A stretch of 35,394 nucleotides of DNA, taken from assembly GCA_029945665.1 (NCBI GenBank), contig JAQSCZ010000033.1, forward strand, positions 1 to 35,394, read 5' to 3'. A model generated the notes under the pieces. That model did no database searches. It had not been told where the DNA came from and saw only the letters and a program-made list of their open reading frames with translations. Below, piece by piece: positions 1-9,326 of this stretch. Source of the stretch: a bacterium. GTDB taxonomy: Bacteria; Bacteroidota; Bacteroidia; NS11-12g; UBA955. A program made the position numbers and the translations under genes. Position 1 is the stretch's first letter, and every line of letters begins with the position of its first letter.

Positions 1-53
1 CCGCTAGTAAGCCGTGGTACCAGCCATATGTGCAACCTTCGTAACAGTCATAT

Positions 54-890
54 TTGAATAATATTGAGCCCTACAACAATAATGAAATAATAAAATTGAA
101 TGTGGTATATCCATACAGTAAATATAGCCTCGGTGAAAAGGTAAGGCACCATGTTCAACTTACTACAACCTTCGATGAAGATACAATGGATAATCGCGAT
201 AGCATCGTTCAATTATTGGTTTATAGCCGCGATCCAAACGCTAAGCGCAGTATACCTGAAGGGCGCGTGACTAAAAATTTAAAAAGTATACGTTACCGAA
301 TCGATTTCCAAAATGAAGGCACAGACGATGCAAGGACGGTTACTGTAGTAGATACGTTGAATTTGAAATTACCTGTATTTGAATTTCAAATGATAGGGTC
401 TAGTCATCCTTACACTTTATCGTTAAAGGGGAATGTTGTGACTTGGAAGTTTAATAATATTAACCTAAGCCCCAAAACAGTTAACGAGGCACTGAGCAAA
501 GGATTTGTAGTTTTTGAAGCTAAATTAAGAAGTACTTTGAGAAATGGTGATAGCATATTTAACAATGCAGCCATTTATTTTGATTATAACGCACCCATTT
601 TTACGGATAAAGCAACAGTAATAATGGAGGAAACTACCGATGAATTTAACGATGTTTCAATATTCAGTTCAGTAAAAGTTTATCCTAATCCTACGCAAAG
701 GAATTTGCATTTTCAAAACCAAAGCAATCGATTGCAATCACTTACAATTTATGATGCAAAGGGAGCTAAAATTAAGGAATTTGACTTGAACTTAGAGGAA
801 CTTATTACCCTGTCTACCGAAAGTTGGGCCAAGGGTATTTATATCATTGTAAATGCTCATGGTAAGGGGATGAAGATTATTGTGGAGTAG
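54..890 (+). CDS. C-terminal part of a T9SS-secreted protein, 5' end broken or outside the window
   Basis: The readable 278 residues contain a DUF11/DUF7619-like repeat domain often found in Bacteroidota cargo proteins (about residues 55-190: SRDPNAK, then a FQNEGTDDAR stretch, then AAIYFDYNAPI). A type A T9SS sorting domain follows (about 205-278, starting at VYPNPT and ending in a short beta-rich tail). The protein should be exported through the Sec and type IX systems and anchored or released at the cell surface. No signal peptide is present, and the first possible start is a weak TTG at 54 that falls inside a domain. The same frame is open from base 3 but interrupted by TAA at 42-44. The real gene therefore either begins left of the window and carries a nonsense mutation, or is a 5'-truncated remnant. 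The domain calls are firm; the specific role is unknown. Confidence 0.7.
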   Translation: MNNIEPYNNNEIIKLNVVYPYSKYSLGEKVRHHVQLTTTFDEDTMDNRDSIVQLLVYSRDPNAKRSIPEGRVTKNLKSIRYRIDFQNEGTDDARTVTVVDTLNLKLPVFEFQMIGSSHPYTLSLKGNVVTWKFNNINLSPKTVNEALSKGFVVFEAKLRSTLRNGDSIFNNAAIYFDYNAPIFTDKATVIMEETTDEFNDVSIFSSVKVYPNPTQRNLHFQNQSNRLQSLTIYDAKGAKIKEFDLNLEELITLSTESWAKGIYIIVNAHGKGMKIIVE

Positions 891-996
891 ATACACAAGC
901 TGTTTTGTAATATTTATGTAAAGATAGTTCACCTGAAACCTGAAATATGAATTAAGAATAAAAAGAATTCAAAGTTAAATGTAAATTCGTGTTGAT

Positions 997-2400
997 ATGA
1001 ATTCAAATGTAATAAAAACCCTTTTGATAGTGTGCTCACTCAACATTGGAGTAAATGGATTCTCGAAAGCATTAAATGCTAAATTTCGTTTTACTACCAA
1101 TTGCCGAACAGTTACCTTCATCGATTCATCTTACGGTGCGATTAGTATAGATAAATATTTATGGAGTTTTGGTGATGGTGCATACAGTTATACCTCCTCT
1201 TCTGCGCACACTTATAAAATGAATGGGACTTACAGTGTTTTATTAATCATTTCGTCAAAGGATAGTTCGATGGGCGATTATCAAGATAGCGCTGAATTGC
1301 AGATCACCATTAATTGTAACGATTGTGCTATTAATGCCAATTTCTATTACAACAAGGATTTGTTAATTGATAATAAAATTAATTTTACTAATACCTCCGA
1401 TTTTCAAGCTAATTTTAATTCAAACTGGGACTTTGGTTATTCAGGTAATGGCGGTAGTTTATTGAAAAACCCTACCCATGTTTACCCTACTTCTGGCTAT
1501 TACAATGTAAAATTAAAGGTTAGTTATTATGATTCACTGGCTTCGAAATATTGTTCAGATTCTATTATTATTAATGTACAATGTAAAAAGTTGATAGCTA
1601 GATTCAGCTATACCATTGATTCGGCTAATTGTAGGAAAATTAATTTCTATGATTCTACTACAAAAACAGTCGATTCGGTATTTTGGAACTTTGGTGATGG
1701 TCAGTTCTCATCTAAAAAAAATGTAACCCATCAATATGCTGGTAATAATTCATATTTCGTAATGCTTTGGGCCTACTACTATGATAGTGCATTGGGCAGG
1801 AATAACGTTGATACCCTCGATCATTGGCTTGTTTTAACTGGTTGTAATTCTTGTCTAGCAGTCGCATATATTGAACTTGATGGTGATTCCACTAAACCAT
1901 TTTCGGGCACATTGTATAATTATTCAAGTGGCAATATCAATAAACATTATTGGGACTTTGGTGATGGCGGCACATCCACTCAAATAGCGCCTTTGCATAG
2001 CTATGCAGGACCTGGTAGCTATACCATTACCTACATTGCGATGGATACCATAAAGAATTGTTCGGATACTTCGAGGGTTTCTTTTAAAATAGATTCACTG
2101 GGCTACCTTAAAAGACAGGCATTTGTTTTAACTGTTATAGATAGAACAACTTCAATTGAAAGTATACCGAATACAATTAATGATGCCATTCAAATTTACC
2201 CGAACCCAAGTCAGTCGCAGATTAATTTATTAAGTTCATTCAATCAACTAATCACTATCTATGATGTATTAGGAACTAAAATTGTAAGCCTTGAAATACA
2301 TGCAAATGTGGTCGAACAAATGGATGTGTCAAATTGGAGTCGAGGCCTTTATTTGATGGTTGGAAGTAAGGGTGAAACCCTTAAATTTATTTTGCAGTAA
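997..2400 (+). CDS. PKD-domain T9SS type A cargo protein
   Basis: This 467-residue protein has a Sec signal peptide (about 1-28). Four PKD-type beta-sandwich repeats follow, marked by the WxFGDG core near residues 56-61, 144-147 (degenerate, WDFG), 230-235 and 319-324. A type A T9SS sorting domain starts at IYPNPS (about 400-467). PKD domains commonly act as spacers or binding modules in surface and secreted proteins, and no catalytic domain is visible. Paired cysteines (NCNDC near 106-110, GCNSC near 282-286) sit between the PKD units and may form disulfides. It lies 106 bp after the preceding T9SS gene and 205 bp before the metalloprotease, all on the same strand, so this is a local group of exported proteins. 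The ATG at 997 gives a good signal peptide. The ligand or substrate is unknown. Confidence 0.88.
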   Translation: MNSNVIKTLLIVCSLNIGVNGFSKALNAKFRFTTNCRTVTFIDSSYGAISIDKYLWSFGDGAYSYTSSSAHTYKMNGTYSVLLIISSKDSSMGDYQDSAELQITINCNDCAINANFYYNKDLLIDNKINFTNTSDFQANFNSNWDFGYSGNGGSLLKNPTHVYPTSGYYNVKLKVSYYDSLASKYCSDSIIINVQCKKLIARFSYTIDSANCRKINFYDSTTKTVDSVFWNFGDGQFSSKKNVTHQYAGNNSYFVMLWAYYYDSALGRNNVDTLDHWLVLTGCNSCLAVAYIELDGDSTKPFSGTLYNYSSGNINKHYWDFGDGGTSTQIAPLHSYAGPGSYTITYIAMDTIKNCSDTSRVSFKIDSLGYLKRQAFVLTVIDRTTSIESIPNTINDAIQIYPNPSQSQINLLSSFNQLITIYDVLGTKIVSLEIHANVVEQMDVSNWSRGLYLMVGSKGETLKFILQ

Positions 2401-2605
2401 AATTCTGGTTTGAGCTTTTTTTGCACATTAATTGTCTATTTGCCAATGTATTATGTTAAATAAAATCGCTTATTTTCAATCTAATTAAATTCAAGTGATT
2501 TCCCTTCTAATCTTTTGATAAACAGTCTATAGTAATTCACTTTGTTTGCAGATATGCAAGAATACATTGAATTTCCCTAAATTGCGCCTGAAACATAACT
2601 AAACT

Positions 2606-5600
2606 ATGAAGAAATTTACTGATTTAAAAAATCTTTCTCTTTTCTTTCTCGCATTGCTCTTACATCCTTTCTCTTCCAAAGCTCAAATTTATGAGGGAGT
2701 AGAGGCTAGTAGACAATTGTGGGGAGCCGATTTGCTGAAAATAAATAGTGTAACGGGAAATATTCAGTACGCGCAATTCAAGAATCCAATGGCCTTAAGC
2801 ACTGAAAATGTTAAAATTTATTTAGAGAAAATATACAAGCTAAAAAGGCCTTATGCATTACAATTGATAAAGCAAGAATCCGATGAGTTAGGCTATATTC
2901 ATTTGCGATTCCAACAAATATTCAATGGCATTCCTGTTTTAGGTGGAACATTAATAGCCCACACCAAAAACAACCATTTAGTCTCGTTTAATGGTGAAAT
3001 TTTTGAAATAAATATCTCTGAGCTAAAGACATTAAATGCCCCAGAGTGTCTAAGTATTGCCTTGGATACCATTGCAGCCAAAGTTTATAAATGGCAAGTG
3101 GCCGAAGAAGAAGCCATGCTTAAAGAAATTAAGGAGGATCCTCAAGCTACTTGGTTGCCAAAAGGCAAATTGATGTATTGTCCTATCAATTTAGATTATA
3201 GTAATCCTACTTTTTATTTGGTGTATCAATTCTCTATTTATGCCAACGAACCTCTGATTGGCGAGAATATTTATATCAGTGCAATTAGCGGAAAAGTTAT
3301 AGCAAGGGAAAATAAATTACACAATACAAATGTCACCGGACAGGCTAGCACCAAATACAGCGGATCGCAAGCTATCAGCACAGATAGCACTGCTCCTGGT
3401 AATTATAGATTAAGAGAAACTGTGCGAGGAAATGGCATCATTACACTAAATCTCAAAAAATCTACAAATTATGGAACGGCTGTAGATTTTACCGATGCTG
3501 ATAACAATTGGAACAATGTAAATGCTGCAAAAGATGAGGTAGCAACAGATTGTCACTGGGGTGCTGGTAAAACCTATGATTATTATAAAGCCAAATTTAA
3601 TCGAAATAGTTACGATAATAACAACGCCAAAATTATAAGTTACGTTCATTATTCTAATAATTATGACAATGCTTTTTGGAATGGCGTATGCATGACGTAT
3701 GGCGATGGTAGTGCCTTTAAACCTTTAACATCAATCGATGTATGCGGTCATGAAATTACACATGCTGTAACATCTAACACAGCCAACTTGGTATATAGTT
3801 ACGAATCTGGCGCATTAAATGAATCCTTCAGCGACATTTTTGGAAATTCTATTGAACGCTATGCAAAGCCAACAGGTTACAGTTGGAAAATTGGCGAAGA
3901 AATAACCTTTAGTGGCAATGGATTGCGCAATATGCAAAATCCAAAGTTGTTTAATAATCCTCGCTGTTATAAAAGTACATACTGGTATGCTGGTTCTGCA
4001 GATAATGGGGGCGTTCATACCAATAGTGGCGTTCAGAATTGGTGGTATTATTTAATTTGCGAAGGTGGTTCAGGCACCAATGATCCTGGTAATGTATATA
4101 AGGTTGATAGTATCGGAATTACTAAAGGGGAACAAATTGCTTATCGCAATTTAACGTATTATTTAACGTCTTCATCGCAATATGCAGATGCTAGATTTTA
4201 TTCTATCCGAGCAGCTACCGATTTATATGGTGCTTGTAGTAAGGATGTCATATCCGTAACCAATGCTTGGTACGCTTGTAATGTTGGTCCGAAATACGAT
4301 AGCGGTTATGTGAAAGCGGCCTTTATAGCCGATACAGTAGTTTGTAGCGCAAGTAAAACAGTTAATTTCATTAATTTAAGTACAAATGCAGTAAGCAGTA
4401 AATGGTATTTTGGAGATGGTAGTACCTCGGCACTTTATAATGCAAATCATTCTTATGCTGGCTTTGGCTCTTATACTATTAAATTGGTTTCCACCAGTTG
4501 CTTTAAAAATATTAGAGACAGTGTGACCAAAACAGCTTATGTTAAAATTGATTCTACTTTTGATATTTGTAATGCAGTTTTAATGCCTGCTTCGGTTACA
4601 GACAGTACTCATAAATGCATGTCTTATGTCTATGATGATGGGGGAGAAGGGGATTATAAGGAACAGCGCATAACAACTTTTCGAATTAGCGCACCAGGGT
4701 CTGATTCGATTCGCATTAAGTTCTCCGATTTTGATTATGAATTGAATTATGACAGTCTTTATATCTATAAAGGGAAATATCCCGGAGGAACCAAATTAGG
4801 CGGATTTACCGGCAGTAGTTTGCCTTTTGGGGGTAAAAACTTTGCTGTTGCTGGCAGTATGATTACACTTAGGCATGTGTCCGATCAACTTGTAGTTGGC
4901 CGTGGTTTTAAAATGTTTTATACAGCCTTTAAAAAACCAGTAAGTATCAAAGCATACGCCGATACAACAATTTGCTTTGGCAATTCAACTTTGCTTTATG
5001 CATCTGGTAAGGGGGGGTATTACAACGACTATTTTTTCAATTGGAAAAACCAACTATACAATGATTCAATTGTCGTTAAACCTCTTTCTTTAACAACCTA
5101 TAAAGTATATCTTACAGATGTTTGCACCAAATCTAAAGACTCTGCACAAGTGAGTGTTGCCGTTCGCTCTCCTTTGAAAGTAAAAGTGACAAAGGATACG
5201 GCGATTTGTGCTGGTCAATCTGTTAATCTAAGAGCCATTGCATCAGGTGGAAAAAATGCCACTTATTTATATACTTGGAACAATGGTTTGAATAATGATA
5301 GTTCTCAAATGGTTGTACCTGTTGCTACAACAACCTACCGTGTAATTATTTCTGATGGATGCACACCAAAGCAAGACACAGCATTTGTAGAGATTAAAGT
5401 TAAGAACCCGCTGTCTGTTAAAATTAATACAACCGATACTGTAATTTGTTACAATAAAGCTGCAGCCTTATCGGCAAGCGGAGCTGGAGGCAATGGAAAT
5501 TATATGTATACTTGGAATAGTGGCTTGGGTTCAGGTAATGTAAAAGTTATAAATCTAGTCTCAAGTCAATGGGTGAAAGTGAGCTTGTCGGATGCATGCA

Positions 5601-7828
5601 CTGTGAAACCCGCTTTAGATTCAGTGTATATCAAGGTGAACGAAGCCTTAAAAGTTAGCCTGAATAATGATTCTACCATTTGTAAGGGCAGTAATATAAA
5701 ATTAGTTGCAACATGCACCGGTGGAGTAGTTGCCAAATATAGTTATCAGTGGACACAAGGTTTGCCATCAGTGTCTTCGAATACAGTTGCTCCGTTGTCA
5801 AAAATAAAATATACAGTTACCTTAATCGATAATTGTTCGGATGCGGCAATCGACTCTATAGTAGTAGACGTTTTACAAGCTTTAGATATCAAAGGAATTA
5901 AGGATTCAACAATATGTCGAGGTCAAATTGTGCCTATAACTACCGTCGTTTCTGGTGGCAGAGCGAGCACGTATTCCTACTTGTGGAGCAATGGGTTAAG
6001 CAATTCATCTAGTCAACTTGTAAGTCCGAAATATACAACCAAATATCAGGTTGTCTTATCCGATGCTTGCACCGCCATTAATGATACGGCCTTTATTACA
6101 ATAACCGTCAAGGATTCTTTGGCACTAAAATTACTAACGGCCGACACCATCATCTGTTATAATAAAACATCTGCATTGAGCACCATGGCAAGTGGTGGTA
6201 ATGGAAATTATACCATTATATGGAACAATGGTCTTGGTGTTGGTGCTAACAAATCAATTTTACTTACTAATAATACTTGGTTAAAGGCAACGCTTTCAGA
6301 TGCCTGCACAATAAATCCTGCATCCGATTCTGTTTATGTAAAAGTGAGAGCGCCTTTAAAATTAAGTTTGAATAATGATTCAACAATTTGTTATGGTTCG
6401 ACCCTCCAATTAGTGGCGAGTCCGCAAGGTGGCGACAGTTTGAATTACGTCTATGCATGGTCGCCAACTTTACCAGCAATTTCAACTAATAGTGTTAGTC
6501 CGACTTTCAAAACTAAATATTTAGTAACACTTAAAGATAATTGTTCAAACAATGCAATAGATTCGGTCACAGTTAATGTGCTCGCACCGCTAAAAATAAG
6601 TGGATTGAAAGATACCTCAATTTGTTACGGTGGCACGGTTAATTTGAATCCTAAAATAAGTGGAGGGATAGCTAGTCAATATGTCTATCAATGGGACAAT
6701 GGGTTAGGCAATGTTTTACAGCAAACAGTAAGCCCTAAAATAAAGGGTACTTATAAACTAAGTGTCAAAGATAATTGCTCCAAGCCTTATGACTCTCTTC
6801 AAATAAACGTAAATGTTAAAGGGGCCTTGAAAATTACAAAATCGGTATCTAAAAGTGTTTTGTGCAATGGAGATTCGGCACTTTTGACACTTGGTTTTAC
6901 CGGAGGTATTCCAACGCAATACACATGGAATGTCAATGGTGTTAATACACTGAAACAATCGATTTATTTAAAACCAAATGCGAATACGCGTTACGCATTG
7001 CAGCTTAGCGATAACTGTTCTGACATTGATACAACAAGCCTGGATATTGTCGTTAACCCTTTGCCAATAGTAGATTTTGCAGTTGATAAGCAAACATTCT
7101 GCGAAAACGAATCGGCGCAGTTTAATAACCTCACAACAGGCGCTGCAGTATATTTGTGGAAATTTGGAACTAACAATACCCGAAATATATCAGCTCCTTT
7201 GGTTAATTATGCAATTGCAGGGAGTTTCGATGTAAGTCTAACAGCTACATCAGCACTTGGATGTAAAGCATCGCTTACCAAATTTGGTTACATCAATGTC
7301 ATAAAATTGCCAGTTAGTAAATTTATATTTGGACCAGATGATGCTACCTATTTAAATCCAGACATTACATTTACCAATGCGTCTAATAATTATGCTGCCT
7401 TCCTATGGGATTTTGGCGATGGTAAAACGGATAATACCACCAATGACCCAATACATTCATACGGAGACACTGGTACTTACAAAGTAATGCTTACGGTTTT
7501 GAATAGTCCGGGTTGCCCTGATGTTACAAGCCAATATATCCATATTAAAGATGTTTTTTCTATGTACATTCCGACTGCTATATCTATTAATGGCGATGGC
7601 TTAAATGATGAATTAAAAATCATTTCGAGAGGAGTTAAAACGTTTGAATATGAGCTATACAATCGCTGGGGTGAAAAAGTGTATACTTCAAATCAGTTAG
7701 ACAATACGTTTAACGGAATCGACCACAATGGCAAGTTGGTAATGAATGGGACTTATTTACTAATGATGCGAGTAAAGGATTTTTCGGGGAAAGTTTATTA
7801 TATCAAACAAACCGTGGAAATTCTATAA
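2606..7828 (+). CDS. M4 (thermolysin-like) metalloprotease with CUB, nine Ig-like repeats and T9SS type B sorting domain
   Basis: This is a 1740-residue secreted zinc protease. In order: signal peptide (1-26); fungalysin/thermolysin propeptide region (about 60-230); M4 catalytic domain (about 245-570) with HEITH at 382-386, the third zinc ligand E406 (24 residues after H382, as in thermolysin) and the catalytic His H471 in GGVHTNSG; a PKD unit (W600 in WYFGDG); a CUB domain (about 650-775). A stalk of nine Ig-like units follows, with a conserved first Cys at 790, 868, 948, 1026, 1104, 1184, 1262, 1340 and 1420. Two PKD-like units come next (W1518, W1601), then a gliding-motility/type B T9SS C-terminal domain (about 1653-1740). 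All catalytic residues are present, so it is predicted active after propeptide removal. It probably degrades extracellular protein while held at the surface. The long stalk is inferred to position the enzyme away from the cell. Confidence 0.93.
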   Translation: MKKFTDLKNLSLFFLALLLHPFSSKAQIYEGVEASRQLWGADLLKINSVTGNIQYAQFKNPMALSTENVKIYLEKIYKLKRPYALQLIKQESDELGYIHLRFQQIFNGIPVLGGTLIAHTKNNHLVSFNGEIFEINISELKTLNAPECLSIALDTIAAKVYKWQVAEEEAMLKEIKEDPQATWLPKGKLMYCPINLDYSNPTFYLVYQFSIYANEPLIGENIYISAISGKVIARENKLHNTNVTGQASTKYSGSQAISTDSTAPGNYRLRETVRGNGIITLNLKKSTNYGTAVDFTDADNNWNNVNAAKDEVATDCHWGAGKTYDYYKAKFNRNSYDNNNAKIISYVHYSNNYDNAFWNGVCMTYGDGSAFKPLTSIDVCGHEITHAVTSNTANLVYSYESGALNESFSDIFGNSIERYAKPTGYSWKIGEEITFSGNGLRNMQNPKLFNNPRCYKSTYWYAGSADNGGVHTNSGVQNWWYYLICEGGSGTNDPGNVYKVDSIGITKGEQIAYRNLTYYLTSSSQYADARFYSIRAATDLYGACSKDVISVTNAWYACNVGPKYDSGYVKAAFIADTVVCSASKTVNFINLSTNAVSSKWYFGDGSTSALYNANHSYAGFGSYTIKLVSTSCFKNIRDSVTKTAYVKIDSTFDICNAVLMPASVTDSTHKCMSYVYDDGGEGDYKEQRITTFRISAPGSDSIRIKFSDFDYELNYDSLYIYKGKYPGGTKLGGFTGSSLPFGGKNFAVAGSMITLRHVSDQLVVGRGFKMFYTAFKKPVSIKAYADTTICFGNSTLLYASGKGGYYNDYFFNWKNQLYNDSIVVKPLSLTTYKVYLTDVCTKSKDSAQVSVAVRSPLKVKVTKDTAICAGQSVNLRAIASGGKNATYLYTWNNGLNNDSSQMVVPVATTTYRVIISDGCTPKQDTAFVEIKVKNPLSVKINTTDTVICYNKAAALSASGAGGNGNYMYTWNSGLGSGNVKVINLVSSQWVKVSLSDACTVKPALDSVYIKVNEALKVSLNNDSTICKGSNIKLVATCTGGVVAKYSYQWTQGLPSVSSNTVAPLSKIKYTVTLIDNCSDAAIDSIVVDVLQALDIKGIKDSTICRGQIVPITTVVSGGRASTYSYLWSNGLSNSSSQLVSPKYTTKYQVVLSDACTAINDTAFITITVKDSLALKLLTADTIICYNKTSALSTMASGGNGNYTIIWNNGLGVGANKSILLTNNTWLKATLSDACTINPASDSVYVKVRAPLKLSLNNDSTICYGSTLQLVASPQGGDSLNYVYAWSPTLPAISTNSVSPTFKTKYLVTLKDNCSNNAIDSVTVNVLAPLKISGLKDTSICYGGTVNLNPKISGGIASQYVYQWDNGLGNVLQQTVSPKIKGTYKLSVKDNCSKPYDSLQINVNVKGALKITKSVSKSVLCNGDSALLTLGFTGGIPTQYTWNVNGVNTLKQSIYLKPNANTRYALQLSDNCSDIDTTSLDIVVNPLPIVDFAVDKQTFCENESAQFNNLTTGAAVYLWKFGTNNTRNISAPLVNYAIAGSFDVSLTATSALGCKASLTKFGYINVIKLPVSKFIFGPDDATYLNPDITFTNASNNYAAFLWDFGDGKTDNTTNDPIHSYGDTGTYKVMLTVLNSPGCPDVTSQYIHIKDVFSMYIPTAISINGDGLNDELKIISRGVKTFEYELYNRWGEKVYTSNQLDNTFNGIDHNGKLVMNGTYLLMMRVKDFSGKVYYIKQTVEIL

Positions 7829-8036
7829 TTAAATCGGTCGATTAAGATCCTTTCTGCAATGCATCTTCTTTTAAAAATATTCAATTCGAATATTGATCGA
7901 ATTTTCAAAAATTTGACTGAGTATAAATACCCAATGGTTGTTTGTTAAACCCTTTAATAATCGTAATTGCAGTGTATTGTATGGTTTTTAGGTAAAAGCA
8001 CCTAAAATTAAGAATGCTCGAAAAAGTAGTTTTAAG

Positions 8037-8061
8037 ATATTTGTTTCGACAAATATTTTTT
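8037..8061 (+). terminator. Hairpin with TTCG loop and T tract
   Basis: A perfect 8-bp stem (atatttgt / acaaatat) closes on a TTCG tetraloop and is followed by six T (8056-8061). It lies about 210 bp after the metalloprotease stop and could end that transcript. The stem is AU-rich, so efficiency is uncertain. A second perfect hairpin sits 30 bp upstream at 7986-8007. Confidence 0.4.
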
Positions 8062-8261
8062 AAACCCATTGGTATTAAAAGGGTGTAGCGTTTTTTGAAT
8101 TAAAACTTTATTTTTATAATTCCACATACTGTTAAAACAATTTTAATGGTTTTATAATAATTTAATTGAAATTAATGTTTTGAAAATGAGCTAATTGTAT
8201 CCGAAATATTTTTTTAAGGTTAAATAATTTCAAATATAATATTTTATGTAAAAAACTTTGC

Positions 8262-8269
8262 TAATTTTG
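8262..8269 (+). promoter_or_regulatory. Lone Bacteroidota -7 box
   Basis: TAATTTTG matches TAnnTTTG exactly, but no TTG is found at the expected upstream distance. It points towards the hairpin at 8302-8330, only about 30 bp away, so any transcript would be very short. Weak on its own. Confidence 0.25.
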
Positions 8270-8301
8270 CCCTTGTGTTTTCATAGTTTTAGTTTTTGTC
8301 A

Positions 8302-8335
8302 AAAGCCGTATTCCAAAAGAGTACGGTTTTTGGCA
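8302..8335. terminator. Bidirectional terminator before the CoA-binding gene end
   Basis: The stem aaagccgta (8302-8310) pairs with tacggtttt (8322-8330) with one G-U pair and has flanking A and T runs on both sides. It is placed right after the stop of the minus-strand CoA-binding gene (8348) and can also stop plus-strand transcription. Confidence 0.6.
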
Positions 8336-8347
8336 TTTTAGACGGTT

Positions 8348-8722
8348 TTAGTATTGACCAGTGCCTAATAGAACGAGCGTGCAGGCTTCCTCAGTTTCAA
8401 TTCCTTGCGCATTTAGTAAACTTTCAAAAAATTCATTTTCAGTTCCTGGATTAAAAATAACCCGTTTAGGATTTAGCGCAATAAATTCATTGTAAAAGGG
8501 TACTTGTAGCTTAGGGTTGATATATAGTGTTATCGTGTCGATGGGCTCATTTTTAAAGTTGTTTAAGTTTGTGGCGATTTCAACACCATTAACGTTCCCA
8601 ATTCGCAGTCCAAGGGCCAAAACAGGGTGTTGGTGTTGAATTAAAGCCTTTATGGCTTTGTTCGAATAACGGTCAGGATTTTCAGATGCACCTATAACCA
8701 AGGTTGTTTTTTTAATAGACAT
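8348..8722 (-). CDS. CoA-binding protein (CoA_binding_2 family, YccU-like)
   Basis: At 124 residues this is the usual size for the stand-alone CoA_binding_2 family, a single Rossmann-like domain. The nucleotide-binding turn is visible near the N-terminus as VIGASENPDRYSNKA (about 9-23). Later conserved stretches include a PKRVIFNPGTEN segment (about 84-95) and an EACTLVLL end, typical of the family. The family is thought to bind coenzyme A or a similar nucleotide; its cellular role is not established. It is transcribed divergently from the redoxin gene across only 70 bp, and its 3' end abuts a terminator hairpin. The start at 8722 is the only ATG that gives the full domain. Confidence 0.85.
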   Translation of the reverse strand: MSIKKTTLVIGASENPDRYSNKAIKALIQHQHPVLALGLRIGNVNGVEIATNLNNFKNEPIDTITLYINPKLQVPFYNEFIALNPKRVIFNPGTENEFFESLLNAQGIETEEACTLVLLGTGQY

Positions 8723-8792
8723 ACTTTATTTTTAAAATTATTCTAACAAAATAAACATTTTTTAAGATATTCGCCTAATAATATTTAAACAA

Positions 8793-9323
8793 ATGAAGAT
8801 AGGGGATAAACTTTCAAATTTTAAGCTAAAAGCCACCAATGGCGAGTGGTTCAGTAATTTTGCCTTTGCCGATAGGCATGCACTTTGTATCGTAGTTACA
8901 AGTAATAGTTGTAAATATTCAGAAGCATATTGGAAAAGAATTTTGAAATTAAGTGATCGATACGAGGAAGATAATTTAGCCGTTATAGCCATTAATGCCA
9001 ATGATTCAAATTCAGAACCCTTGGATTCCGTAGACCAAATGAAGGCCGTGCTAAAAAGATACAACCACGAAAATTTTATTTATTTGCACGATACTGACCA
9101 ATCAGTTGTTAAAGCTTTAGGGGCTGAAAAAACACCAGAGGTGTTTTTGTTCAACGCCAAAAGAGAAATGGTTTACAAAGGAATTGTGGATGATAATTGG
9201 GAAAATGAAACCCAAGTGATGATGGCCTATTTGGAAGATGCAATTGAATACTGCTTAGATGGTGTTGATATTGACTATCCAGAAATGCCAGGTCCTGGTT
9301 GCGATATTATTTGGATCAAGTAA
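8793..9323 (+). CDS. Thioredoxin-fold (redoxin/AhpC-TSA-like) family protein
   Basis: This 176-residue protein has a peroxiredoxin/thioredoxin-like fold. The N-terminal segment (GDKLSNFKLKATNG, about 4-17) resembles the start of AhpC/TSA proteins. The active-site position reads CKYS (40-43), so the second cysteine of CxxC is replaced by Ser. The cis-proline loop is TPEVF (about 114-118). The C-terminus ends in PGPGCDIIWIK, a motif of this cytosolic redoxin subfamily, where the late Cys (169) may act as a partner. It has no signal peptide. It is the first gene of a two-gene unit, with only 3 bp to the SDR gene. A thiol-redox or peroxide-reducing role is likely by family; the substrate is unknown. 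Confidence 0.82.
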   Translation: MKIGDKLSNFKLKATNGEWFSNFAFADRHALCIVVTSNSCKYSEAYWKRILKLSDRYEEDNLAVIAINANDSNSEPLDSVDQMKAVLKRYNHENFIYLHDTDQSVVKALGAEKTPEVFLFNAKREMVYKGIVDDNWENETQVMMAYLEDAIEYCLDGVDIDYPEMPGPGCDIIWIK

Positions 9324-9326
9324 TAA

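Larger units (their letters stand above)
7829..8347. other. Gene-free AT-rich spacer with hairpins
   Basis: No credible coding frame is present in this 519-bp spacer between the metalloprotease and the convergent CoA-binding gene. It holds two perfect 8-bp hairpins (7986-7993 with 8000-8007, and 8037-8044 with 8049-8056). It also holds a lone -7 promoter-like box (TAATTTTG, 8262-8269) and a bidirectional terminator-like hairpin at 8302-8330. The rest is plain AT-rich sequence. Confidence 0.7.
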
